DNA of 64,000 nt from Chlamydiales bacterium (GTDB taxonomy: Bacteria > Chlamydiota > Chlamydiia > Chlamydiales > Rhabdochlamydiaceae). How positions within the stretch are numbered: the first letter of the stretch is position 1; each line of letters opens with the position of its first letter. The DNA is taken from the NCBI GenBank assembly GCA_016185065.1, contig JACPOL010000008.1:248001-312000 (forward strand), given 5' to 3'. The position numbers and the translations under genes are program-made. Below the pieces are notes generated by a model. It saw nothing but the letters and a program-made list of their open reading frames with translations, was not told the origin of the DNA and ran no database searches. Below are positions 50,793-58,297 of the stretch, in pieces.

Positions 50793-51742
50793 AAAATCCT
50801 CTAGTTCAAATTAAGAACTTAAAGAAGCACTACATCGTCGGAAAACAGACGTTAAAAGCTGTCGATGACGCCTCTTTGGAGATCTATCCAGGAGAGACAT
50901 TAGGGCTCGTAGGAGAGAGCGGCTGCGGAAAATCCACTCTGGGTAAGACGCTTGTGCGCCTTGAAACGCCAACCTCAGGAGAGATCTATTTTGAAGGAGA
51001 AGATATCTCTACCCTCTCCAAGCAGGGGCTTAAAGAGTTTCGAAAAAAGATACAGATGATCTTTCAAGATCCCTACGCCTCACTCAATCCACGAATGATG
51101 GCAAAAGAGATCATTGCAGAACCCCTTGACATCCATGGAATCTACACAAGGCAAGAGAGGCAGAAGAGAGTTGAGGAGCTCTTAGATCTCGTAGGCTTAA
51201 GCGGTAACTACTCGGGTCGCTTTCCCCATGAACTCAGCGGCGGCCAGAGACAGAGAATCGGAATTGCGCGCGCCCTTGCAGTTAACCCCTCATTTCTCGT
51301 ATGCGATGAGCCGATCTCTGCGCTTGATGTCTCGGTGCAGGCTCAGATCATTACTCTTTTAAAGAGACTCCAAGAAGAGATGGGACTTACCTACCTCTTC
51401 ATCGCACACGACCTTGCGATGGTTAAATACCTCTCAACTCGTGTTGCCGTGATGTATTTAGGCCACCTAGTTGAGCTCGCTCCTTCAGATGAGCTCTATG
51501 CAAAACCCCTTCACCCCTACACACAGGCGCTGCTCTCTGCGATTCCTATTCCCGACCCCAAAATCGAAAGAAGCCGCACGCGCATCGTCCTTACAGGCGA
51601 GGTTCCAAACGCTTCAAATCCGCCAGCAGGCTGCATCTTCTCCACTCGCTGCCCGCACGCAACCGAGATCTGCCACCGCGTGCGCCCCTCTTGGAAAGAG
51701 AGCTCTCCCGGCCACTTCACCTCCTGCCACCTCCACCCTTAA
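50789..51742 (+). CDS. oppF: Oligopeptide ABC transporter ATPase OppF
   Basis: The 317-residue partner of OppD has Walker A GESGCGKSTLGKTL, signature LSGGQRQRIGIARAL, Walker B FLVCDEPISALD and the C-terminal AGCIFSTRCPHATEIC segment. It is the last gene of oppABCDF. An inverted repeat (51766-51851) follows within 25 bases and probably ends transcription. Confidence 0.95.
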   Translation: MKNPLVQIKNLKKHYIVGKQTLKAVDDASLEIYPGETLGLVGESGCGKSTLGKTLVRLETPTSGEIYFEGEDISTLSKQGLKEFRKKIQMIFQDPYASLNPRMMAKEIIAEPLDIHGIYTRQERQKRVEELLDLVGLSGNYSGRFPHELSGGQRQRIGIARALAVNPSFLVCDEPISALDVSVQAQIITLLKRLQEEMGLTYLFIAHDLAMVKYLSTRVAVMYLGHLVELAPSDELYAKPLHPYTQALLSAIPIPDPKIERSRTRIVLTGEVPNASNPPAGCIFSTRCPHATEICHRVRPSWKESSPGHFTSCHLHP

Positions 51743-51765
51743 CTGCACAGAAAGAGAAAAATTTT

Positions 51766-51851
51766 ACACAGAGATCACAGAGACACAGAGAAGGAGGAGA
51801 GCAGAAAAAATGATCTTCTCTTCTTTCTCTGTATCTCTGTGATCTCTGTGT
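51766..51851. repeat. CAGAGA-type inverted repeat between oppF and the APC-Usp gene
   Basis: Arms 51766-51792 (ACACAGAGATCACAGAGACA...) and 51825-51851 pair over 27 bases with one mismatch, and the pairing extends through TTTTA/TAATT-type borders. It separates two convergent genes. Similar 'cacagagacacagag' repeats are, from memory, scattered through many bacterial genomes. Confidence 0.82.
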
Positions 51852-51876
51852 AATTCTTTGTGTAAATCCCTAAAAA

Positions 51877-53793
51877 TTAGTAGGTGACGAGGAGGCGATC
51901 TTCGCCGAAGAGACCATCGCTCTTTTTCTCGCCGCTGCAGACCCAGACTCTGCAAGGTGCGTTGCGGAGAATCTTCTCCACCATTAGTCCAACGCCCTGC
52001 TCATCTTTTTCTCGAGCTGCACCAATTACGAGAAGATCTACCTTCTCTTCATTGAGAATCTCTAAAATCGCCTTGTCGGTGTAACGCGCACGGATCACAC
52101 GCAGTTCAATGGTGAGGTTGAATTCGCGCGCAATCGCCTCAGCCCTTTTAAGAACAGCCTCCGCGATAAGCGTTCTCGATTCGAGTGTCGCATCCAGAGG
52201 CATCGAAGCGGGAACTTCGATCACGTGGATCGCTGAAATTTTCGCCTCATGGAGGTGCGCAAGCTCGCACGCCATCTGAAGCGTTTCGACCTGTGTGCGG
52301 CCTAAGATCGGAACAAGAATGTTCTTTACTTCAAGCGGCTTGTAATCGGGAACGTGTACGCGTTCAATTTCGAGTTGGCCTGTAGATGTGAGCTTATACT
52401 TCTTGCGGTAGTAGAGATACATGCAGACCCCGAAGATCATCCAAGCAAACCCGATGTAGCGACCAGCAGGCTTTGTGACCACGACTAGAACCCAGACGCT
52501 GAACGTAGCAAGACAACCGATTACCGCAGTTAGCGGGATCGAATGCTTTCCAATTCTGATGTTGAATGGGATTCTAAAGGGGCGGTGTAAGTTTGGTTTT
52601 TTAATGCGCAGCATGATTACCGAAAGATGCGCAAAGAAGAAGGCGATCATCGCACCGAAGTTGTAAAGGTCGGCCAAAAAGACCATCCTCCCCTCACTCA
52701 CAAGCACGATGATAATTGCCACTACTGCAAAAAATGCAAGGGCAACGTAAGGAGTGCGGAAACGCTTATGCAGTTTGTAGAAGAAGCGCGGCAGCTGGTA
52801 GTACTCACCCATGTTAAATGAGAGCCTCGAAGCTCCTACAAGACCCGCATTTGAAGCCACAAAGAGAAGAACAGCTGCAAAAATCCCCACCCATGCTCCC
52901 AAGGCTACATTTCCAAAAGGAAGATGGTTGACGATTCCCGCAACAGGATCGTCTACATAGGTCGTTCCAAGTTCAAGCGGAGAGACGACAGAGAGAGCAG
53001 AAAGAGAGATCCCGATATACATGAGCACCAGAACCGCCATCGTAATCATGATTGCGCGCGGAACTGTTTTCGAAGGCTTCTTCGCCTCCGCTCCCAGCTG
53101 CGCAATCGACTCGATTCCCGTGTATGCCACCATCGCCATCGCAGTTCCCTTCCAGAACTCTGGCCATGTGGGCGACCAGGATACATTGGGCACGTTAATT
53201 CTCAGATGATCGATAATCTTCTCAAGATCAAACAGCCAGAAGATAGCAATTACGACGATGATTAATTGAGTCACAATCGTAACCGAAACGAGCACAAAAC
53301 TCATCCGCGTCGACTGGTGAACGCCAAGCGTGTTAATCAAGAGAAGCAGGAGAATTATCCCCACCGTAAAGGCGAGGTGGACCAGTTGAACCTCTTTCAT
53401 GACTGGGAAGAAGAAGGAGAGGTAGGGGGCAATTGCAAATGCCGAAATAGCGATGGTAACAATGTAGTCGAAGAGCAGTCCCCATCCGGCAATAAAAGAG
53501 ATCAGATCGTTAAACGCGTGTCTCGCAAAGCTCGCCGTTCCTCCCGATTCGTGAAATGTGGAGGCGAGTTCAGCATAGGTGAGCGCCGTGCACACAAAGA
53601 CAACACCCGCCAGCACGAGCGCAATCGGTGTTGCCCCCATCGCATAAAGTGCTGTTATCCCCAGAGCGTAGTAGATCGACGACCCGAGATCGCCAAATCC
53701 TATTGCAAAAAGATCCGTAACACCGAGCACCCTCTTGAGCGCTCCGCGATCGAGTTGAGCCACCTGCTTTGCACGATTTAAAATACGCTTCAT
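51877..53793 (-). CDS. APC-family cationic amino acid permease fused to a universal stress protein domain
   Basis: The 638-residue protein begins with a transporter of about twelve membrane segments. Support comes from GFGDLGSSIYYALGITALYAMG, TYAELASTFHESGGTASFARHAFND and AMVAYTGIESIAQLGAEAKKPSKTVPRAI, typical of cationic amino acid transporters. From about residue 485 a cytoplasmic Usp domain follows (VKNILVPILGRTQVETLQMACELAHL, ISAIHVIEVPA, DLLVIGAAREKDEQGVGLMVEKILRNAPCRVWV). The Usp part may sense nucleotide or energy state and gate transport. Substrate is not readable. Transcribed alone. Confidence 0.9.
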   Translation of the reverse strand: MKRILNRAKQVAQLDRGALKRVLGVTDLFAIGFGDLGSSIYYALGITALYAMGATPIALVLAGVVFVCTALTYAELASTFHESGGTASFARHAFNDLISFIAGWGLLFDYIVTIAISAFAIAPYLSFFFPVMKEVQLVHLAFTVGIILLLLLINTLGVHQSTRMSFVLVSVTIVTQLIIVVIAIFWLFDLEKIIDHLRINVPNVSWSPTWPEFWKGTAMAMVAYTGIESIAQLGAEAKKPSKTVPRAIMITMAVLVLMYIGISLSALSVVSPLELGTTYVDDPVAGIVNHLPFGNVALGAWVGIFAAVLLFVASNAGLVGASRLSFNMGEYYQLPRFFYKLHKRFRTPYVALAFFAVVAIIIVLVSEGRMVFLADLYNFGAMIAFFFAHLSVIMLRIKKPNLHRPFRIPFNIRIGKHSIPLTAVIGCLATFSVWVLVVVTKPAGRYIGFAWMIFGVCMYLYYRKKYKLTSTGQLEIERVHVPDYKPLEVKNILVPILGRTQVETLQMACELAHLHEAKISAIHVIEVPASMPLDATLESRTLIAEAVLKRAEAIAREFNLTIELRVIRARYTDKAILEILNEEKVDLLVIGAAREKDEQGVGLMVEKILRNAPCRVWVCSGEKKSDGLFGEDRLLVTY

Positions 53794-53860
53794 TCCGCAG
53801 CTCCTATTCTTAAGCTACGTATGACCTCTTTAGCAACTTTTTGCCAAGCTTAAAGATGCA

Positions 53861-54784
53861 TTAGACGAGGACTTGTCGGGGAAGCTGAAAGAAGACGTTC
53901 TCTTCAGTGAAGGTGACCTCTTCGACCGAAGAGACACCGAGCTCTTGAAGACGCTTAATGCAGCGCTGAACCACCTCTTCAGGTGTTGAAGCCCCAGCTG
54001 TTAAGCTAATCGTCTGCACGCCGATGAGCCAGGCAGCATCGATCTCCTCTTCGCCATTGATCAGGTAGGCCGTTACTCCGCGCACAGTTGCCACTTCGCG
54101 CAAGCGATTCGAGTTTGAACTGCGCGGATCGCCCACAACAAGAACGAGATCAGCTTCGGCAGTGATCTGTCTTAAAGCGAGCTGTCTATTTGTGGTTGCG
54201 TAGCAGATGGATGAGCTCGGAAGCGTTTCGATATGTGGATACTTGGCGCTGAGAGCATCTGTAATCTCCTTCACATCATCTAGGCTTAAGGTAGTCTGAG
54301 TCGTGTAGAAGAGCCTCTGCTCAGGAGGAAATCTTAACGCCTCCACATCCTTTGCCGATTCGACAATCGTTGTGACATCGGGAGCCTCGCCAAATGTGCC
54401 GATAATCTCCACATGCTTTTTGTGCCCGATCAAGATGATATGGTACCCCTTCTCAGCATACCGCTTCACAGCAGAATGGACCTTGGTTACAAGCCCGCAG
54501 GTCGCATCGATCTCAATCAGCTCTCTCGATTTTGCAAGAGCTCGCACCTCAGGAGAGACCCCATGTGCAGAGTAGATCAGCCTAGCCCCTCTTGGGACCG
54601 ACTCGAGATCTTCAATAAAAATCGCCCCCTTCTTTTTGAGATCCTCTACCACATGCTTATTGTGCACGATCTCATGCTTCACGTAGATCGGAGCACCCCA
54701 TAGTTTTAAAGCGCGCTCGACCGTTTCGATCGCCCTCTCAACCCCAGCACAAAACCCACGCGGCTTAGAAAGAAGAAGCTTCAT
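53861..54784 (-). CDS. ispH: 4-hydroxy-3-methylbut-2-enyl diphosphate reductase IspH (LytB)
   Basis: The ATG at 54784 (AAGGAG eight bases upstream) gives 307 residues starting MKLLLSKPRGFCAGVERAI. Three cluster-binding cysteines are visible in RGFCAGV, DATCGLVTKVH and SSICYATTNRQ. Catalytic Glu and His lie in YVKHEIVHNKHVVEDL and LIYSAHGVSPEV. The enzyme performs the last step of the non-mevalonate isoprenoid pathway, making IPP and DMAPP. A GTG three codons upstream is the alternative start. Confidence 0.96.
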   Translation of the reverse strand: MKLLLSKPRGFCAGVERAIETVERALKLWGAPIYVKHEIVHNKHVVEDLKKKGAIFIEDLESVPRGARLIYSAHGVSPEVRALAKSRELIEIDATCGLVTKVHSAVKRYAEKGYHIILIGHKKHVEIIGTFGEAPDVTTIVESAKDVEALRFPPEQRLFYTTQTTLSLDDVKEITDALSAKYPHIETLPSSSICYATTNRQLALRQITAEADLVLVVGDPRSSNSNRLREVATVRGVTAYLINGEEEIDAAWLIGVQTISLTAGASTPEEVVQRCIKRLQELGVSSVEEVTFTEENVFFQLPRQVLV

Positions 54785-54872
54785 AATAGACACTCCTTAA
54801 AATCAGAGGAGTCAGCTTAAACCAAGAAAACCCTTCTGTCAATGGCCTCTCCCCAGTGTTTAAATGCATAGA

Positions 54873-54998
54873 AACTCAGCCATCAGAAAGAGTCACGCAA
54901 AGACGCCAAGTCGCGAAGAAAACCGAAAGCTTTTAAAGAAATATCTTTACACACTAACGGCTTCGCGTCTTTGCGTTGATCTTCTTAACTACTGAGTT
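54873..54998. repeat. Inverted repeat of the ACGCAAAGACG type
   Basis: Outer AACTCAG (54873-54879) pairs with CTGAGTT (54992-54998). Inner TCACGCAAAGACG with CGCGAAG (54893-54918) pairs with CTTCGCGTCTTTGCGTTGA (54961-54979), the left arm having a six-base insertion. It lies in the 369-base gene-free interval upstream of ispH and of the Inc-like array. The remainder of that interval (55000-55150) is very AT-rich and probably holds the promoter of the 55154 gene. Confidence 0.75.
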
Positions 54999-55153
54999 AT
55001 GCAACAGCATCCCTGCCAAATATATATATATATTAAATTTTAAATTATATGATTCGGCGAAAATTATTAATATTAAACAAATATTAATTCCATTTAATCA
55101 AACTTTTAATCATAATTGTTACTATAAACTTTAAAACACATGAGAACATTAAC

Positions 55154-55897
55154 ATGTCACTTGAAATAGCCGTCTTTAATGAAAATTACTTTCCGAGACC
55201 GCCAGAGGCTCTTCCAAGAGAAGAGACCTCAGCTGCGCCCATAGCAAGCGTTGAGACTCTTCCAGAGGAAGCATTTCACCCAACCGCGATTCACCACGTT
55301 CATCGCCTAATTAGCGAAGTGCAAGGGTATGTAGGATTTGGGCTTGATGGCGGCGAGTCGATCGATCTGGGAGAGCGCTACGTGTTCTCTATTGATACAA
55401 AATCTATAGTGACTATGTCTACGACAGCTCCATATGCCTTAGCAGATCAGGGCAGTCTCTTTTTGTCGGAAAAGCTATTAAATCTAGATATCGCACTACT
55501 TAAGCAGTTTGAGCCTGGCATCTGTCTGGCCCTTTTTCGCTCTGCAATCCTTATAATTTCAGCTGTTCAGAGAGCTGCAGTCTTTACTGTGATCTTTCTC
55601 CCTTCGCTTATCCTCTGCACAGCAGCTTCACTTGTTGTAGGCGCTGGAGTTCTTGCCGGCGGAGCCTTTGTACTTGCGTTTGCACTGCTGTTATCTCTGC
55701 TTCTCGGGGCAGCCTCCCTTATTCTAAAAATAGGCGAGTTTATGGGGCTCGTAGAGGGCGACCGTAGACCTCCCGCACTCGAGATCCCGGGTGATGATGG
55801 AGATGACTTCTTCCCAGAGATTCCAGAAGAAGAAACAGTCGACCTCTCACCAGGAGCTCTAGCGCCTGTCGAATTAGTTATTACAGAATCAAATTAA
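55154..55897 (+). CDS. Inc-like membrane protein, array member 1
   Basis: In this 247-residue protein residues 75-125 carry a family pattern shared with the next three genes: a D-x-x-S stretch, TTAPYALADQ, then LLKQFEPGICLALFRSAILIISAVQRAAVF. Two long adjacent hydrophobic blocks follow (about 135-155 and 160-195: TVIFLPSLILCTAASLVVGA, FVLAFALLLSLLLGAASLI). The tail is acidic (GDDGDDFFPEIPEEE). No signal peptide is present. The bilobed hydrophobic region without signal peptide is the hallmark of chlamydial inclusion membrane proteins. Function unknown. Confidence 0.72.
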   Translation: MSLEIAVFNENYFPRPPEALPREETSAAPIASVETLPEEAFHPTAIHHVHRLISEVQGYVGFGLDGGESIDLGERYVFSIDTKSIVTMSTTAPYALADQGSLFLSEKLLNLDIALLKQFEPGICLALFRSAILIISAVQRAAVFTVIFLPSLILCTAASLVVGAGVLAGGAFVLAFALLLSLLLGAASLILKIGEFMGLVEGDRRPPALEIPGDDGDDFFPEIPEEETVDLSPGALAPVELVITESN

Positions 55898-55922
55898 TAA
55901 TAATTTTAGGAGCCTGAAAGTT

Positions 55923-56492
55923 ATGTCAATTGAATTAACTGAAATTTTAACCCCAGAAGCTGCTCAGAGCAGATTCAACGCGTCGCAGTCACAGTACGCA
56001 TCCGTTGAGGTTGACTTGGAAAGAGACTTCGAACTCTCAAGTTTAACAAACCGCATTCTTACCTTTATCGAAACTAAACACGCCTATTTGGGTGCAGGTT
56101 TTGATGAAGAGGGCGTAATTTCAGAAATCGACAGAAGTAGCCTTTCAAGCTTCGTAGAAACAGCTCCGATTGCAATTGCAAACAGGCTTAGCCTTCCCCT
56201 CTGCCAATCTCTAAGAAGATTCGACAGCACCTACTTCGACTGGACGGCACTTTCAATTACTCCACGCTTAGCGCTTCTCGTCATCTCTGCAGCTATTAGA
56301 ACCTTCATTTTCTTCCCCGTCTACGTAATTGTAACTCTCCTGTGTATACTTGGAACTGCTACCCTCGCGCTACCCGCCTACCTCCATTTTACCAAGCCAA
56401 AACCCGACTCTGCACCCGCGGAAGATCTCCCGGTCCCTATGCTTGTAACTGATCCCTATGGCCGCACATACAGCAACGTGGTAGAAGAGTAG
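55923..56492 (+). CDS. Inc-like membrane protein, array member 2
   Basis: The 189-residue paralogue of its neighbours begins the family core with SSLSSFVETAPIAIANRLSLPLC and RRFDSTYFDW. The hydrophobic region RLALLVISAAIRTFIFFPVYVIVTLLCILGTATLALPAYLHF (about 120-160) follows, and a short Pro-rich tail. AGGAG lies ten bases before the ATG. Only 25 bases separate it from member 1, so the two are likely co-transcribed. Localisation to a host-derived membrane is inferred from the pattern. Confidence 0.72.
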   Translation: MSIELTEILTPEAAQSRFNASQSQYASVEVDLERDFELSSLTNRILTFIETKHAYLGAGFDEEGVISEIDRSSLSSFVETAPIAIANRLSLPLCQSLRRFDSTYFDWTALSITPRLALLVISAAIRTFIFFPVYVIVTLLCILGTATLALPAYLHFTKPKPDSAPAEDLPVPMLVTDPYGRTYSNVVEE

Positions 56493-56655
56493 TTTAAAAT
56501 AATTACTTTACACAAGTAAATAGTAATTATTTTAATTCAGATTATAGTAAAAAATACATTCTATTTTATTAATTCTTTTACTATAATATTGGCAATATTT
56601 AATTAGATTAAAGACATGTTTAAACATATTAATTTTTAAAAAATGGAGAACATTT

Positions 56656-57102
56656 ATGACAGCAACAAACGCATCAATTGCAATTGGCAATACAGGCCTT
56701 GCGCACACATTGATTGATGAAGCGCACATGTATATGGCAAATACTGAAGAGTATAGCGCAGAAGCTACAAAGCTCGATACTACTAGCTACCTGGCATTTG
56801 TAAAGAGCGCACCTTTTGCAGCAACAGATAGAGTCTGCGTACCTTTTTCTAGAGCTGTTGAGTGTCTAGACACCAAATTCGTAGAACTGCTGAAAGGCAC
56901 CTATTTTGAGGGTGGTATGGTTTCGGCTTTCGCACGCGGTGTTTTACTTACAATTTCTGCGCTCTTAAGAGCTGCACTTTTTGCTACAATTTTTGTGGCA
57001 GTAGCAGTAGCAGCCTGCCTAGTTGGCATAGGGGTTGCCGCTCACAATGCTTACAACAATTACCCTGTCGACTGCCTCGGCAGCAAATACGACTTGCTGT
57101 AA
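56656..57102 (+). CDS. Inc-like membrane protein, array member 3
   Basis: The 148-residue protein has family core YLAFVKSAPFAATDRVCVPFSRAVECLDTKFVELLKGTYFEGGMVSAFARGVLLTISALLRAALF, nearly superimposable on member 4. A second hydrophobic block (FVAVAVAACLVGIGVAAHNA) follows, with a short tail. GGAG lies nine bases before the ATG. It is preceded by 163 AT-rich bases with a TATAAT at 56582-56587, so it probably has its own promoter. It is followed by a terminator at 57122. Confidence 0.72.
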   Translation: MTATNASIAIGNTGLAHTLIDEAHMYMANTEEYSAEATKLDTTSYLAFVKSAPFAATDRVCVPFSRAVECLDTKFVELLKGTYFEGGMVSAFARGVLLTISALLRAALFATIFVAVAVAACLVGIGVAAHNAYNNYPVDCLGSKYDLL

Positions 57103-57121
57103 GTCTATACCAGACAAAAAA

Positions 57122-57156
57122 ATCCATGCTCTTTAGTTGAGCATGGATCTTTTTTT
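57122..57156 (+). terminator. Terminator between array members 3 and 4
   Basis: A 10-bp perfect stem (ATCCATGCTC at 57122-57131 with 57139-57148) is followed by a T-run (57150-57156). It lies 20 bases after the member 3 stop and only 31 bases before the member 4 start. A possible promoter (TTGAGC 57137-57142, 17-base spacer, TAAGAT 57160-57165) is embedded in it. Confidence 0.8.
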
Positions 57157-57187
57157 AACTAAGATAGTAAAAAAACGGAGTAGTTTT

Positions 57188-57658
57188 ATGGCATCGTCAG
57201 CAGGATTAACAACCAGAAGCGGCCTCGTCCATGCGGCGGTATCTGCAACTCATGAGAACATGGCAAACAACAGAAGTTGCAAAGAGGAGCCGACACTGAT
57301 CGATACACGCTCATACGAAGCTTTTATAAGAAGCGCACCATTTGCTGCTAAAGATGTAGTCTGCTACAACTTTTCAGCAGGTGTTCAGTTCATCGATGAT
57401 AAATTTATTGAAGCGATTAAGGGCACCTTTTTTGAAGATGGTGCAATCGCTGCTTTTGCGCGAGGACTTTTTCTAACGCTCTCTCTAATTGTTAGAATCC
57501 CTCTCTACTTAGGTGTGGTCTCGGGCACGTTTCTACTCTGCCTCCTCGCCACTGCAATACCCGTGCTTCCGATCTACCTCCACTACACAAACCTCCCACC
57601 TGAAAAGGTCGACGCTACCCCAAAACCAGTAAGCGAAAAAGGAATGGAAGAGCTGTAA
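57188..57658 (+). CDS. Inc-like membrane protein, array member 4
   Basis: The start at 57188 has GGAG eight bases upstream and gives 156 residues; an earlier start at 57137 would lie inside the terminator. The family core is SYEAFIRSAPFAAKDVVCYNFSAGVQFIDDKFIEAIKGTFFEDGAIAAFARGLFLTLSLIVR. A hydrophobic block (YLGVVSGTFLLCLLATAIPVLPIYLHY) and a charged tail follow. It resembles member 3 at the front and member 2 at the end (PIYLHYTN versus PAYLHFTK). This suggests duplication with exchange of segments. Confidence 0.72.
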   Translation: MASSAGLTTRSGLVHAAVSATHENMANNRSCKEEPTLIDTRSYEAFIRSAPFAAKDVVCYNFSAGVQFIDDKFIEAIKGTFFEDGAIAAFARGLFLTLSLIVRIPLYLGVVSGTFLLCLLATAIPVLPIYLHYTNLPPEKVDATPKPVSEKGMEEL

Positions 57659-57680
57659 CCCAGCTCCTCTCCACCCAACT

Positions 57681-57714
57681 AAAAGGTCCATGCCTTCACA
57701 GGCATGGACCTTTT
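57681..57714. terminator. Terminator after the Inc-like array
   Basis: A 14-bp perfect stem (57681-57694 with 57701-57714) with loop TTCACA is followed by further T-rich sequence. A-rich bases at the left make it potentially bidirectional. The 27 bases from its CATGCCTTCACAGGCATGG onward recur at 58272. Confidence 0.85.
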
Positions 57715-57802
57715 TATTTTTTGCCGCTCACATCATGTTTTTTCAGACAAAATATTTCTCTAACAACCATTCAGAGTTATTCTTATAATTCTGTAAGATT
57801 CT

Positions 57803-58255
57803 AAGAGAAACAGGATAAAGAGGATCGCAAGCGGCAGGATATGCAGGATTTACCCCATTACAATTTAACAAAAAACATTCTCAAATGCTGCTTCGAGGTA
57901 ATGAATACTCTAGGAGCCGGTTTTCTTGAGTCTGTATATAAAAACGCGCTAATTATCTCACTGATGGAAGATGGTTTGCAGATAACTAGCGAAAAAGGCT
58001 TTGAGGTGATCTTTAAAAACCGAAAAATTGGTCTATTTATCCCAGATCTTATTGTTGAAAAAACAGTAATTATTGAGTTGAAGTGTTGTGAGCACCTATT
58101 AGCTGAACATCAAGCGCAGCTCATCAACTATTTAAAGGTGACGGGTATCCAGCTTGGATTATTAGTAAATTTTGGTAAGAGGAAGTTGGAATATAAAAGA
58201 TTGCACCATCCTGCATATCCTGCCGCTTGCGATCTTCCTTATCCTGTTCTATCTT
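57803..58255. mobile_element. Inverted-repeat-bounded GxxExxY cassette
   Basis: A 47-base left repeat (57803-57849) and a 48-base right repeat (58208-58255) are reverse complements with a few mismatches. Their core GATCGCAAGCGGCAGGATAT is identical in both. They enclose, and partly encode, the GxxExxY gene: its ATG lies in the left repeat and its last 16 codons run through the right one. The arrangement looks like a small non-autonomous mobile unit. Confidence 0.7.
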
Positions 58256-58260
58256 CGTGA
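57841..58260 (+). CDS. GxxExxY family protein (PD-(D/E)XK nuclease superfamily)
   Basis: The 139-residue protein contains the family-naming motif as GAGFLESVY (residues 25-33). The nuclease-like core has Asp in GLFIPDLIVEKTVIIELKCCEHLL, matching the D...E-x-K pattern (PD, IELK), and Gln/Tyr in AEHQAQLINYLKVTG. Biochemical function of the family is not established. No good ribosome site precedes the ATG at 57841, and stops upstream prevent a longer frame. The C-terminal HPAYPAACDLPYPVLSS is a translation of the repeat and probably not part of the fold. Confidence 0.85.
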   Translation: MQDLPHYNLTKNILKCCFEVMNTLGAGFLESVYKNALIISLMEDGLQITSEKGFEVIFKNRKIGLFIPDLIVEKTVIIELKCCEHLLAEHQAQLINYLKVTGIQLGLLVNFGKRKLEYKRLHHPAYPAACDLPYPVLSS

Positions 58261-58267
58261 CCAAAAA

Positions 58268-58294
58268 AATTCATGCCTTCACAGGCATGGACCT
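58268..58294. terminator. Terminator after the GxxExxY gene, partial duplicate of the previous one
   Basis: The hairpin CATGCC-TTCACA-GGCATG (58272-58289) is followed by ACCTTTTTTA. From CATGCC on it is identical for 27 bases to the terminator at 57681-57714. It also faces the 3' end of the convergent kinase gene. Confidence 0.7.
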
Positions 58295-58297
58295 TTT

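Noticed and set aside
53266..53781. A 171-codon plus-strand frame opposite the APC-Usp permease
   Set aside because: It is antisense to membrane helices and extremely rich in Asn, Arg and Lys, the expected complement of hydrophobic codons. No ribosome site was seen.
57137..57187. Earlier start for Inc-like member 4
   Set aside because: These codons lie inside the terminator hairpin and T-run of the preceding gene. The ATG at 57188 has a proper GGAG.
55154..58260. Prophage or genomic island with integrase
   Set aside because: No integrase, phage structural gene or tRNA-attachment duplication was found. The tRNA genes in the window have no neighbouring partial copies.
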